A stretch of DNA of 32,397 bases from an uncultured Actinomycetes bacterium (GTDB lineage Bacteria > Actinomycetota > Acidimicrobiia > Acidimicrobiales > SZUA-35), in assembly GCA_902826025.1 (NCBI GenBank), contig CADEDH010000061.1:1-32397 (forward strand), read 5' to 3'. Shown here piece by piece: positions 7,856 through 16,181 of this stretch. The position numbers were made by a program, and so were the translations under genes. The notes below the pieces were generated by a model. It was not told where the DNA came from. It saw only the letters and a program-made list of their open reading frames with translations, and did not search any database. Positions within the stretch are counted from its first letter, which is position 1, and each line of letters begins with the position of its first letter.

Positions 7856-10813
7856 CTACCCCGCCGCCCCATTCCGGGACCCACCGAGCAGATCCCGGGC
7901 CGCGTCGAGGGCCACCCGGGCCTGGGCCCGAAGGTCGGCCGCTCTCGCGGCGTCCCCCTTGGCCTCGGCCCCGTCGGCCGCCGCCAGCAGCTGATCGGCG
8001 TCGGCCAGCAGATCGGTCAACGACTTGCCGGTCGGGTCGTAGTCCGGCGTGCCGGTGGTCGGCGGCCCGGCCCCGATCTGATCAGGCGGCGTCTGGTCGG
8101 TCGGCGTCTGGGCCGCCGGCTGACCGGTGCCGGCCTGCTCGGCCACCAGCCGGGCCATTGCTTCCTGCAGGGTGGCCCCCATCTGGATGTTGTCGCCGTT
8201 GACCACGACGACCCGGCTCAGCTCGGGCACGGCGTTCACGCTGTTGGCCTCCACGTAGACCGGGCGCACATACACCACCGTGTCGTTCATCATCAGCAGC
8301 GTCATCTCTCCGAACGACACCACCGAACCCAATTTCTCCTTCACGAAGTCGGTGAGCTGGTCGTCCTTGCGGATCTCGGAGTGGACGAAGTCGGGCGCCT
8401 TCACCCCGGCGGCCCGGGGGATGGTGTACAGCACGAGCTCCCCCAGATGGTCGGGGTCGGACCGGGCCACCATCACCCCGGTCAGCTCGAGCGTGTTGCT
8501 CGACCCCGAGCTGACCGAACGGGGCACGAACGCCCGCTGGAGCACGTACTCGGTGGCTTCCCGGCCCGGCAGGCGGTTCAACAGGTACTGCGGCTTCATG
8601 AACACCGGGGTGGCACCGGCCTCGCCCTCCCCCGACCCCGCCTCGCTGCGGGGCTGCGTGGCCACCGACCACGCCGTCTCGCCCTGGATCAGCTGCTGGG
8701 CGTCGTCGACCACGTAGGTGGACCACATCGTGGTCTGGAGCCGGAAGATGTCCTCCGGGTAGCGGAGGTTGTCGCGCAAGTCGGGCGGGATCTCGCTCTT
8801 CTCCTTGAACAGCCCGGGGAACGCCCGGTCCCAGGTGGCCAGCACCGGATCGTTCTCGTCGAACTTGTAGAGGCGCACCGTGCCGTCGAACGCGTCGACC
8901 ACGGCCTTCACCGAGTTGCGGACGTAGTTCAGCCCACCGGCCAGCTCGGTGCCGGCCAGATCGGTCTCTCCGGCCGACACCCGCTGGGCGTAGGGGTAGT
9001 CGTCGCTCGTGGTGTAGGCGTCGACCACCCAGTGGATCCCGCCCCCGGCCAGCACCGGGTAGGGGTTCGAGTCGAGCCGGAGGAACGGGGCCACGGTGCG
9101 GATGCGCTCGGTGACGTCCCGATGGAAGATCACCTCCGACTCGGGGGTGAGCACCGGCGCGATCAGCGGGTCGAGCTGGCGGAACCGGAGGGCGAAGGCC
9201 GCCCGGCGCACCACCCCGCCCAGCGGGACACCCCCTCGACCGCCCTGGTCCCGGTACCGGGTCTGGAACGACTCCTCGGTGGAATCGCTGTAGTCGACCT
9301 CGTCGCGCCCGGCGTTGACGATGGCGTAGCCGCCGAAGTTCTCGCCGAAGTAGATGCGGGGTTGGGCCAGCTTCTCCTGCAACGACGGATCCACCGCCAC
9401 CTCGCCCAGCTCCCGCACCAGGAAGCGGGGCCGTCCGCTGGGGTCGACCTCCCAGCCGGCGGCCAGGGCCGCCCCGTAGCCGTGGGTGAACAGGATGTGC
9501 TGGCTCTCCCAGCCCTGCCGCACCTGGCTGACGGCCAGATCGAGCCCCCGGGCCGAGAGCACCACGGGGCGCACCTCGCCGTCGATCTCGTAGCGGTCGA
9601 CGTCGAGCGGGTCGGAGAACCGGTAGTAGGCCGCCTCCCCCTGCGAGAACTTGAACGAATCGCGGGCCAGGCCCGGGTCGAGCAGAGGCACCGTGCCCAG
9701 CACCTTGGTGAAGTCCGCCAGCTCGGCTTCGGTCAGCCCGGTGCGGTAGTCGATCGGCTCGACCGTGAGGCGGTCGTCGGCCAGCCCGTAGGCGAAGCGG
9801 GTGGCCTTGATGTTGCGTTGGACGTACTCGCTCTCCCGGGTGGAGGCCTGGCTCTCCACCCGGAGCCGCTGATAGAGGGCCGGGAAGGTGCTGCCCACCA
9901 GGGCGTGGCTGGCCACCCACAGCCCGATCGCCACCATCGGCAGGCCCCAACCCTGCCGGCGCAGGTTCGCCAGGAACAGGGCGGCCACGAACAGCGACAC
10001 CAACACCAGCAGGTTGTAGGCCGGCCACTGGATGTTGACCGCCGTGGCCAGCGCCCCGTCGTAGGCCCCCCGAGTGGAGTTGACGAGCTGGAAGCGGTCG
10101 AACCAGTAGCCCACCGCCCGCACCACGGCCAACGCCGCCAGCAGGGCCGACAGGTGGGCCTTGACCCCGGACCCGACTCCCGACCCCACCCGCCCGGCCG
10201 GGCCCGAGGGCCGGATTCCCCCGTTCAGGTAGTGGGCCACGGCCACCACCACCAGAGACAGGATGAGGGCGGCGAAGAGCCAGTCGAGCACGAAGGTGAG
10301 GAATGGCAGGCGGAACAGGTAGAAACCGATGTCGCGGTGGAACAGGTCATCGCGCTGTTGGAAGGCGACGGCGTTGCGGAACAGCAGCCACTCCTGCCAC
10401 TGTCCGGCCGTGTTGCCCCCGGCCACCAGGGCCAGCACCGCGCACAGCACCACCCGGATCCGGCCGGCCCGGCCCCGGATCAGGCGCTGGTAGCGCGCCA
10501 CCAGGTCCTCCTCAGGCTGGGGTGAGCCGGACAGGACCGAGGCGACCGACGGCGGGGCCAGCCGGTCGGCCAGCAGGAGGTTGCCCCACAGCAGGACGAA
10601 GAAGGCGAAGCTGAACGTGGCCACCAGCCCGATCTGGGTGCCCACCCGGCGGGTCCACACCGACCCCAGCTCGAGGTCGTTGAACCACAGCCACTCGGTG
10701 TACGCGGTGGCGATGCCGTCGGCCGACAACAGCAGGGCCAGAACGGCCCCGAGCCCCACCACTGTCAGCACCCGGACCCGGGAGGTTCTGATGCTGTTGC
10801 GGACGGCCGTCAT
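7856..10813 (-). CDS. UPF0182 family membrane protein
   Basis: The 985-residue protein has several membrane-spanning segments in the first third. The first starts near residue 17 (VLTVVGLGAVLALLL), and others include FSFAFFVLLWGNLLLA. A large extracytoplasmic portion follows, with EWLWFNDL, NIKATRFAYGL and YRTGLTEAELAD, which are typical of UPF0182/COG1615. This very conserved actinobacterial family has no firmly established function. The C-terminal about 120 residues are Ala/Pro/Thr-rich and then charged, ending in a short helical stretch. The ATG is preceded by a G-rich GGGGGGAG. An extensive open frame lies antisense to this gene, but it is a composition effect. Confidence 0.92.
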   Translation of the reverse strand: MTAVRNSIRTSRVRVLTVVGLGAVLALLLSADGIATAYTEWLWFNDLELGSVWTRRVGTQIGLVATFSFAFFVLLWGNLLLADRLAPPSVASVLSGSPQPEEDLVARYQRLIRGRAGRIRVVLCAVLALVAGGNTAGQWQEWLLFRNAVAFQQRDDLFHRDIGFYLFRLPFLTFVLDWLFAALILSLVVVAVAHYLNGGIRPSGPAGRVGSGVGSGVKAHLSALLAALAVVRAVGYWFDRFQLVNSTRGAYDGALATAVNIQWPAYNLLVLVSLFVAALFLANLRRQGWGLPMVAIGLWVASHALVGSTFPALYQRLRVESQASTRESEYVQRNIKATRFAYGLADDRLTVEPIDYRTGLTEAELADFTKVLGTVPLLDPGLARDSFKFSQGEAAYYRFSDPLDVDRYEIDGEVRPVVLSARGLDLAVSQVRQGWESQHILFTHGYGAALAAGWEVDPSGRPRFLVRELGEVAVDPSLQEKLAQPRIYFGENFGGYAIVNAGRDEVDYSDSTEESFQTRYRDQGGRGGVPLGGVVRRAAFALRFRQLDPLIAPVLTPESEVIFHRDVTERIRTVAPFLRLDSNPYPVLAGGGIHWVVDAYTTSDDYPYAQRVSAGETDLAGTELAGGLNYVRNSVKAVVDAFDGTVRLYKFDENDPVLATWDRAFPGLFKEKSEIPPDLRDNLRYPEDIFRLQTTMWSTYVVDDAQQLIQGETAWSVATQPRSEAGSGEGEAGATPVFMKPQYLLNRLPGREATEYVLQRAFVPRSVSSGSSNTLELTGVMVARSDPDHLGELVLYTIPRAAGVKAPDFVHSEIRKDDQLTDFVKEKLGSVVSFGEMTLLMMNDTVVYVRPVYVEANSVNAVPELSRVVVVNGDNIQMGATLQEAMARLVAEQAGTGQPAAQTPTDQTPPDQIGAGPPTTGTPDYDPTGKSLTDLLADADQLLAAADGAEAKGDAARAADLRAQARVALDAARDLLGGSRNGAAG

Positions 10814-10871
10814 CTCCCCCCGAGGCTACCGGAGGGAGGCGGACCGGCTACCCCGGCCGTACCCGGCCGGT

Positions 10872-10913
10872 ATGACGTGTCACCCTGCGGGAATGACGTG
10901 TCACCCTGCGGGA
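10872..10913. repeat. 21-bp tandem duplication at the 3' end of the DivIVA-like gene
   Basis: The 21-base unit starting ATGACGTGTCACCCTGCGGG occurs twice in tandem (10872-10892, 10893-10913) and then begins a third time. On the minus strand the unit encodes the final VIPAG-stop of the DivIVA-like protein, so the terminal codons and stop are repeated in frame just past the real stop. Confidence 0.75.
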
Positions 10914-13309
10914 ATGACCAGGCAGCGGCAGCCGGGCATGGACAGGGGGCGGGGATGGCCGCTGGGGAAGTTGGCCCCCTTGGGCAGGGCCCGGGAGGCG
11001 CTGTTGTCTTCGCAGATGGGATCGGGATCGAGGCGGGGGTCGGTGACCCACAGCACCTGATCCGACGGGTCTATGGCGTGGTACAGCCCGAGGGCGAAGG
11101 CCTCGTGGAGGGCGTCCTCGATCAGGTCGGGCAGCATGCCGTTGCGGAAGTCCCGGTAGATGCCGCGGATCGGGTCGAGGATGGCCTCCCGGTCGGTGGT
11201 GGCCGCCCGTTCGATGGCCGCCACCGACGGGGTGCGGAGGCACTCCACCACGTGGCGGGCCAGCTGGAGACAAAGACTCTCCACCGCCGGGACCGGAATG
11301 TCGAGACAACCCAGCAGCTCGGCGCCCGACGTCACCACGTCGAACAGGACGGGGCGCAGGGCGTCGATGTAGACGTCGAGCTGGTGCTCCAGCGGCGGCA
11401 GCTCGGCCGGGGTGACCGTGCCCCGCCCGGCCCGCAGGGCCTCCAGCACCTCGCTCTGGTCGTCGTTGACAGCCCGCTTCAGCCGGCGCCGGAATCCGGG
11501 GGTGGCCCGGTTCAAGGCAATGTCGCGCCCGTCGAAGGCGGTGGGCAGCACGCCACCGTAGGGGGTGGTTCGGGGCAGGTCGCCCCGGGCGGCCGAGCGG
11601 TGCATCAGGCCCGAGCCCGAGCCCACCAGGGGCGACGGGCCGCCCCGGACACCGCCGAAGCCGATGATCCGCAGCTCGTCGGCGTCGCCGTCGCCCACCG
11701 GCAGGGTGGACGGCGGGCGGTGCCGATCGGGGGCGGCCGCCAGATCGGAGTCGGCCAGGATCAGCAGGTCGTCGAGCTTCATGGGTCCGGCCGGCGGCTC
11801 CTCGACCGCCACGGCGGAAGCCGAGCTGTCGACCGAGAGGTACTCCATCGGCAGCCCGGCCCCGGGCCGTGACCCGTTGATGGCGGAGCCGTTGGAGGCC
11901 GAGCCGTTGCTCGCCGACCCGTTGGGCGAGGAACCGTTGGACAGGGTGGCGTCGGCCGGGGCGGAGCCGGCCGCTCCCCCGCTGGAGGACGGGGCGCCGC
12001 TCGCCGGGGAGCCGGCCAGGGGCGAGCCGGTGCGGGCCGACCCGTAGGACGCCGAAACGGCGCCGCCCCCCTGACCGTTGCCGTTGCCATTGCCATTGCC
12101 GTAGCCGCCGTTGACCTGGGCGTTGGCGGCGGTGGAGCCGGCGGCGGTCGGGTGGGCGCCGTTCGCCGAGCTTCCGTTGCCATGGCTGCCGTTCGGGGAG
12201 CCGCCGTTGGTGGCGGGCGACGCCGGGGCCCCGCTGCCCACCAGCACACCCGAGCCGGAGCCCGACGTGCCGTTGGAGCCGCTCGAGCCGTTGCCGGAGG
12301 ACGGGGAGGCGGGTGCAGCACCCGGAGCGCCGGAGCGGCTCCGATCGAGCAGGGCCACCAGATCGGCCACCTCGGCCCGGTGGGAGTCGGTGGCTTTGGC
12401 TGCGCTGAGCACATCGGCCGAAGGCTCCCGCACGTCGATCTCATCCTGCGCCGGGGCGGCCCGCTGCAGCACCGAGGTGACGTCGTCGAGCTCGCTGCGG
12501 GCGGCAGCCAGGGCCACGGCCAGGCGGTCCCGGGCGGCGTTCATCACCACCAACTGCTCCCGGCTTATGCGGCGTCGGGTGGCCAGATCGCCCAGGATCT
12601 CCTCCCGCAAGCCTTCGGCGTCGCCCACCACCTGGGCCGCCCGCTGGCGGGCGGTGGCCATCTCCGACTCGGCGGCAGCCGACGCATCATCTCGCACCCG
12701 CTCGCCGTCGATGCGGGCCTCCTCCAGGATGCGGGCCGCCTCGGCCTTGCTGCGCGACTGCTCACGGGCGGCCTCGGCCTCGGCTGCGGCCACGATGTTC
12801 TCGGCCTCGGTGCGGGCGGCGGCCAGAGCGTGCTCGGCTTCCTTGACCAGCGTCCGGCATTCGGATTCGGTCTCGGCCCGCAGCGCCGCCGCTTCGTTCT
12901 CGGCGCGCTTGGTGATATCGGCCCCGGCCGAGCGGGCGGTCTCCAGGATGCGGGCCGTCTCGGAGCCCAGGAGCTTTATCAGCTCGGCTTCGTCGAGCGG
13001 CTGGTCGCCGGCGGCCACCGGCGCCGGCACGGCCTCGAGCCGGGCCTGCGCCTCGGACAGACGCCCCTCCAACTCCTCCACCTGCTGACGCAGGCTGCCG
13101 GCCTCGAGCTCGAGCTCGATGAGGTGTTCGTCGTCCTGCTCGGGATCGACCGTGCCCAACAGACCGAGCTCCTGGGCCCGGCCCACGGCGGCCGCCAGCC
13201 GTGACAGGTACCGCCGGACGGCGTCCTGGTCGTAGCCGCGAAAGGCAGTGGGGAAATCGACACGAGCGATCTCTGAAGGATCGAATTCAGCGCGACCATC
13301 AGATGCCAT
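10901..13309 (-). CDS. DivIVA-like coiled-coil protein with a phage minor-head-like C-terminus
   Basis: Residues about 10-45 (FPTAFRGYDQDAVRRYLSRL) match the membrane-targeting DivIVA N-terminal segment. Residues about 60-290 are an Ala/Glu-rich coiled coil, as in DivIVA/Wag31 polar scaffolds. Residues about 315-480 are low complexity, dominated by Gly-Ser-Asn, with repeats of NGSAS/NGNG type. A folded, mostly helical domain follows, about residues 590-760. The last 40 residues hold Cys766, then FPSGHPRP and PGCRC with Cys794 and Cys796. That ending resembles the Cys/His tail of Mu gpF/SPP1 gp7-type head morphogenesis proteins. The domain match is by eye and the link to function is inference. 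A TAGCAT element 6 bases before the ATG suggests a leaderless start. Likely role: polar growth or division scaffold, with an unassigned C-terminal domain. Confidence 0.7.
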   Translation of the reverse strand: MASDGRAEFDPSEIARVDFPTAFRGYDQDAVRRYLSRLAAAVGRAQELGLLGTVDPEQDDEHLIELELEAGSLRQQVEELEGRLSEAQARLEAVPAPVAAGDQPLDEAELIKLLGSETARILETARSAGADITKRAENEAAALRAETESECRTLVKEAEHALAAARTEAENIVAAAEAEAAREQSRSKAEAARILEEARIDGERVRDDASAAAESEMATARQRAAQVVGDAEGLREEILGDLATRRRISREQLVVMNAARDRLAVALAAARSELDDVTSVLQRAAPAQDEIDVREPSADVLSAAKATDSHRAEVADLVALLDRSRSGAPGAAPASPSSGNGSSGSNGTSGSGSGVLVGSGAPASPATNGGSPNGSHGNGSSANGAHPTAAGSTAANAQVNGGYGNGNGNGNGQGGGAVSASYGSARTGSPLAGSPASGAPSSSGGAAGSAPADATLSNGSSPNGSASNGSASNGSAINGSRPGAGLPMEYLSVDSSASAVAVEEPPAGPMKLDDLLILADSDLAAAPDRHRPPSTLPVGDGDADELRIIGFGGVRGGPSPLVGSGSGLMHRSAARGDLPRTTPYGGVLPTAFDGRDIALNRATPGFRRRLKRAVNDDQSEVLEALRAGRGTVTPAELPPLEHQLDVYIDALRPVLFDVVTSGAELLGCLDIPVPAVESLCLQLARHVVECLRTPSVAAIERAATTDREAILDPIRGIYRDFRNGMLPDLIEDALHEAFALGLYHAIDPSDQVLWVTDPRLDPDPICEDNSASRALPKGANFPSGHPRPLSMPGCRCLVIPAG

Positions 13310-13315
13310 ACTCGA

Positions 13316-13321
13316 ATGCTA
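13316..13321 (-). promoter_or_regulatory. -10 element (TAGCAT) for the DivIVA-like gene
   Basis: Minus-strand TAGCAT ends 6 bases before the ATG at 13309, and no Shine-Dalgarno sequence is present. This fits transcription starting at the start codon. Confidence 0.5.
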
Positions 13322-13397
13322 CGGCGACGCGAGGCGAGCGTGCAGGTCGGAGAGAGATATCTGTACCCGATTGGGCGAAAAAGATTCTCTCGTTCAG

Positions 13398-14567
13398 TCA
13401 GGAAGTGCCGCCGTCGGCATTTCCGGCAGCAAACTCGTGAATGGCGTCCACTTGACCGCCAAGTGTGGCCAAAGCATTGAGTGCTTCTTCCACGTTGTCC
13501 ACGGGGATCACCTGCACCCGATCGCCAACCTTGCGCCGCACCTCGGCGATCTCCTCATCCCCCAGGCTGGCCGGCACGAGAAAGGCCATCGCCCCCGCCT
13601 CGCGCACCGCCACCGCCTTCTGGGGCACGCCGCCCACCGCGCCCACGTGGCCGGTGGCGTCGATGGTGCCGGTCACCGCCACCTTGGCCCCGCCGGTCAG
13701 CTCGCCCTCGGTGAGCTTGTCCAGCACGGCCAGGGTGAAGGCCAAACCGGCCGATGGGCCACCCACCGAGCCACTGTCGATGTCGACGACGAAACCGAAT
13801 TCATCGTCGTGGAGGTCGGCCCGGTCCTGGGGCCCGATCCCCAGAAAAGCCCGGCCCGGCTGCTCGGGATTGTCGCCCAGGGTCACCGTGACGTCCTTGG
13901 CCGGGCCGCCGCCAACCGGCTCTATCCGAAGCGTCAGCTGGTCGCCGGGGGACTTCTCGTCGAGCACCGTGAACAGGTCGTCCGATGCCAGGACGGGCTG
14001 GCCGTCGGCCGCCACCACCGTGTCGTCCTTCTGCATCACGGCCGCCGCCGCGCTGCCTTCCACCACCTCCAACGCCCGCACCCCTCCGGGGGTGATGGCG
14101 TCGTAGCCGAGTTGCTCCAGCGCCACGGCCACCGCCGTGCTCTTGGAGCTGGTCATCTGCTCCAGGTTGGCCTTGCGGTTCTCGTCGGGCGAGCGGTTCT
14201 GGAGGATCACCTCTTCGGGCAGGATCTCCGCGTCGTCGGCCACCGTGTCGAGCCAGAGGTACTGCCACAGGTTGGGGCGGGTCTGCACCCGGACGGTGGT
14301 GAACAGCAACTCGCCGTCGCTGGGGAACTCGGTGACCCCCTCCACCTCCACCAGATCCTCGGTGCCCCGGGCGCTACCGGGGGTCAGGGCGACGTAGGGC
14401 ACCTTGATCAGCAGGCCGCCCACGGTCACCGCCGTCACCACCAGCGCCAGCACCGAAGCCACCCCCTGCCACGGACGCCAGCTGCGAGGAGCGTGGGAGG
14501 GCTGGAAGGGAGAGACCGCCGACGGCGGTAGCGGAGGCTCGGCGGCTACGCTGGGGGCTTCGTGCAT
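13398..14567 (-). CDS. Membrane-anchored PDZ/Lon-type serine protease (YlbL-like)
   Basis: The 389-residue protein has one N-terminal membrane helix (about 36-56), an intermediate region and a PDZ domain (about 155-245). A Lon-type S16 protease domain follows, with the nucleophile Ser272 in GSVGGPSAG and the general base Lys317 in GGVPQKAVAV. This Ser-Lys dyad and the single anchor define the YlbL-like group of cell-surface Lon-domain proteases. They are thought to act on extracytoplasmic proteins; the substrates here are unknown. I chose the ATG at 14567 because it follows AGGGAGG and puts the membrane helix at the usual place. Longer in-frame starts would cover the divergent promoter region and its direct repeats. 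Confidence 0.9.
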   Translation of the reverse strand: MHEAPSVAAEPPLPPSAVSPFQPSHAPRSWRPWQGVASVLALVVTAVTVGGLLIKVPYVALTPGSARGTEDLVEVEGVTEFPSDGELLFTTVRVQTRPNLWQYLWLDTVADDAEILPEEVILQNRSPDENRKANLEQMTSSKSTAVAVALEQLGYDAITPGGVRALEVVEGSAAAAVMQKDDTVVAADGQPVLASDDLFTVLDEKSPGDQLTLRIEPVGGGPAKDVTVTLGDNPEQPGRAFLGIGPQDRADLHDDEFGFVVDIDSGSVGGPSAGLAFTLAVLDKLTEGELTGGAKVAVTGTIDATGHVGAVGGVPQKAVAVREAGAMAFLVPASLGDEEIAEVRRKVGDRVQVIPVDNVEEALNALATLGGQVDAIHEFAAGNADGGTS

Positions 14568-14586
14568 CGTCCTCCCTGTCGGACGG

Positions 14587-14636
14587 ATCCAAGGATCGAA
14601 CAGCAACACTGATTCAATCCGAGGATCGCACAGCAA
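14587..14636. promoter_or_regulatory. 20-bp direct repeats spaced 30 bp, candidate operator
   Basis: ATCCNAGGATCGNACAGCAA occurs at 14587-14606 and 14617-14636, with two mismatches between copies. The 30-bp period equals about three helical turns, so both copies face the same side of DNA. They lie just upstream of the Lon-like protease start (14567) and of the divergent small membrane protein. Confidence 0.55.
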
Positions 14637-14697
14637 ACCGGGTGGTGCTATGTCGGCACCGACCCTACTGGTCGTAGCCGAAAGGTCGTGGAAAACG

Positions 14698-14895
14698 ATG
14701 CTCCAACGGGTCGAGGCCCCCGCCGGGGCCCGTGACAGCGTCAGGAACGACGCCCACATCCCGCTGTGGCGACGCATCACGGCCCTGCTGATGCTGGCCT
14801 CGCTGGTGATCCTGATCGCCGTGGTGCTGGCCGCAACGTTCGCCGCCACCGCCCTGCTGGCCCTGTTCGTGCTGGAGCGGGCGATCGCCGGCTGA
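14698..14895 (+). CDS. Small single- or two-helix membrane protein of unknown function
   Basis: The 65-residue frame starts MLQRVEAPAGARDSV. It then has a polar stretch and a strongly hydrophobic C-terminal half (LMLASLVILIAVVLAATFAA followed by TALLALFVLE), either one long or two closely spaced membrane segments. It is divergent from the Lon-like protease and convergent with the gene ending at 15000. An in-frame ATG at 14650 would add 16 residues. Neither start has a well-placed Shine-Dalgarno. I do not recognise a family. The hydrophobic pattern and a strong terminator 34 bases downstream support it being a real gene. Confidence 0.5.
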   Translation: MLQRVEAPAGARDSVRNDAHIPLWRRITALLMLASLVILIAVVLAATFAATALLALFVLERAIAG

Positions 14896-14928
14896 CCCCT
14901 GGCCACCGCGGATCACGAGGCAAAACGC

Positions 14929-14961
14929 CCGTGAGCCGCAGGGCGACCCTGCGGCTCACGG
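14929..14961. terminator. Strong bidirectional stem-loop
   Basis: CCGTGAGCCGCAGGG (14929-14943) pairs perfectly with CCCTGCGGCTCACGG (14947-14961) over a CGA loop. It lies between two convergent genes ending at 14895 and 15000, so it can serve both. No U-run follows. Confidence 0.75.
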
Positions 14962-14999
14962 AACGGGGAGTTGAGACGGGACTGCGAAACGGGGTGGAA

Positions 15000-15425
15000 T
15001 CAGCGGCCGAACAGGCCGCGCCGGGCACCGTTGCCCGCCACCGTCTCCCCGTCGGGGTCGTCGATGTTGATCGTGGTCGACTCGACCACGGAGAACGGCT
15101 CGTCGAGCGACGCCACGGCGGGCTCGGGCGACGATTCGCTGGGCAGGCCGACCATCATCGGGGCGCCGTTGCCATTGGCAAGGCTGGCGGTCACCCCGTT
15201 GGACGCTCCCGGCAGGGCCCCGCCGGCACCGGTGAGCCCGGCGAGTTCCACCCGGTAGTAGGGCCGGTACTCGAACACCACCTCCTCCAGCCGGAAGATG
15301 CGGGCGTGCTCAACCCCCTCTTCGTTGCGCATCTGCTCGACGAAGGTGACAGCATCGTGGATGTCTTCAGCCTGCTGGTAGCCGGGCTTACCATCGGCTC
15401 CTCGGTAGATGACCATGTGTGACAC
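15000..15425 (-). CDS. Conserved-looking hypothetical protein
   Basis: The 141-residue product reads VSHMVIYRGADG at its start. Residues about 15-70 form an alpha/beta-looking segment (DIHDAVTFVEQM, ARIFRLEEVVFEYRPYYRVE). A Gly/Ala/Asn-rich, then acidic, linker follows, and the end is NGARRGLFGR. I chose the GTG at 15425 because AGGGAG lies 7 bases upstream. The internal ATG at 15416 would be 16 bases from it. I do not recognise a family. A role as a small cytoplasmic or accessory protein is all that can be said. It is divergent from the HEAT-repeat gene. Confidence 0.6.
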   Translation of the reverse strand: MSHMVIYRGADGKPGYQQAEDIHDAVTFVEQMRNEEGVEHARIFRLEEVVFEYRPYYRVELAGLTGAGGALPGASNGVTASLANGNGAPMMVGLPSESSPEPAVASLDEPFSVVESTTINIDDPDGETVAGNGARRGLFGR

Positions 15426-15540
15426 TTGCCGGCTCCCTATTCTTTGGCCTTCACGGCGGCTTCTCGTCAGAACGACGGGCGATCCCGTTCCCTCGACGAC
15501 AGCATTCCAGATTAAAGGCCCGATTCCAAAAGTAATTGAC

Positions 15541-16143
15541 TTGAAACATTCTTCTAGAAGCATCATCGAGGCTGGACATTCAGGGGATGGGCAGCTGGCA
15601 ATAGCCGCACTGGCGAGCGGAAACGCGAAGCAAAAAAGCGCGGCCCTGGGCGCTCTGCTCCGTCTGAATATTTTGGACTACGACGGGCTCTTGGGGGCGC
15701 TTCGCGACCCGGCACCCGAGGTCCGGCACCGGGCTCTCACCCTCGCCCCCCGGTGGGTCGCCGGCCGCCCCGATGCCGAGCGGCGGGCGCTCGTTCGGGC
15801 GGTGGCCACCCTGCTCGACGACCCCGGGTGCGCCGAACCGGCGGCCTTCGCCCTGGGCGAGCTGGAGGTGCCCGATCCGGCGGTGGTGGCGGCGCTGAGT
15901 CGCCAGGCCCGGAGCCACGACGATCCCCTGTGCCGGGAATCGGCGGTGGCGGCCCTCGGTGCTCTGGGCCAGGGCCGGGAGGCCGTGCTGGCCGCCACCG
16001 CCGACGTGGCCACCGTGCGGCGCCGGGCCGTCATCGCCCTGGCCGCCTTCGACGGCCCCGAGGTCGACGAGGCGCTACAGGCCGCCCTCGACGACCGCGA
16101 CTGGCAGGTGCGCCAGGCGGCCGAGGATCTCCTGGCTGAGTAG
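15541..16143 (+). CDS. HEAT-repeat protein
   Basis: About 200 residues form tandem helical HEAT/PBS-lyase-like repeats, each of roughly 30 residues. Examples are LLGALRDPAPEVRHRALTLA, ESAVAALGALGQ and EALQAALDDRDWQVRQAAED. Such folds act as protein-interaction scaffolds; no catalytic motif is visible. The start is uncertain. I give TTG at 15541, which begins LKHSSRSIIEAGHSGD. The only in-frame ATG (15409) would overlap the divergent gene. The first about 50 codons are AT-richer than the rest, and no Shine-Dalgarno is evident. It converges on moaE with a gap of about 30 bases. Confidence 0.7.
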   Translation: MKHSSRSIIEAGHSGDGQLAIAALASGNAKQKSAALGALLRLNILDYDGLLGALRDPAPEVRHRALTLAPRWVAGRPDAERRALVRAVATLLDDPGCAEPAAFALGELEVPDPAVVAALSRQARSHDDPLCRESAVAALGALGQGREAVLAATADVATVRRRAVIALAAFDGPEVDEALQAALDDRDWQVRQAAEDLLAE

Positions 16144-16151
16144 CTCCGCCT

Positions 16152-16181
16152 GCGCTGCGCCCACTGGGTGGCGCTCAGCGC
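16152..16181. terminator. Imperfect stem-loop between convergent genes
   Basis: GCGCTG (16152-16157) pairs with CAGCGC (16176-16181). Inside, CGCCCAC and GTGGCG pair with one bulge. The stem overlaps the last codons of moaE and lies after the HEAT-repeat stop. Confidence 0.45.

Noticed and set aside
7715..10525. A 936-codon open frame on the plus strand, antisense to the UPF0182 gene
   Set aside because: Its product is a His/Pro/Gly/Arg-rich composition typical of reading GC-rich codons in the wrong frame, and the opposite strand has a clear family match.
11860..12300. Short repeats that could be mistaken for a CRISPR array
   Set aside because: They are degenerate Gly-Ser-Asn codon repeats inside the DivIVA-like gene, with no uniform repeat length and no spacers.
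13398..14906. A longer start for the Lon-like protease (up to 14906)
   Set aside because: The extra 113 residues are Arg/Ala/Ser-rich, without the expected membrane-helix position. They would also overlap the divergent small membrane gene and the direct repeats.
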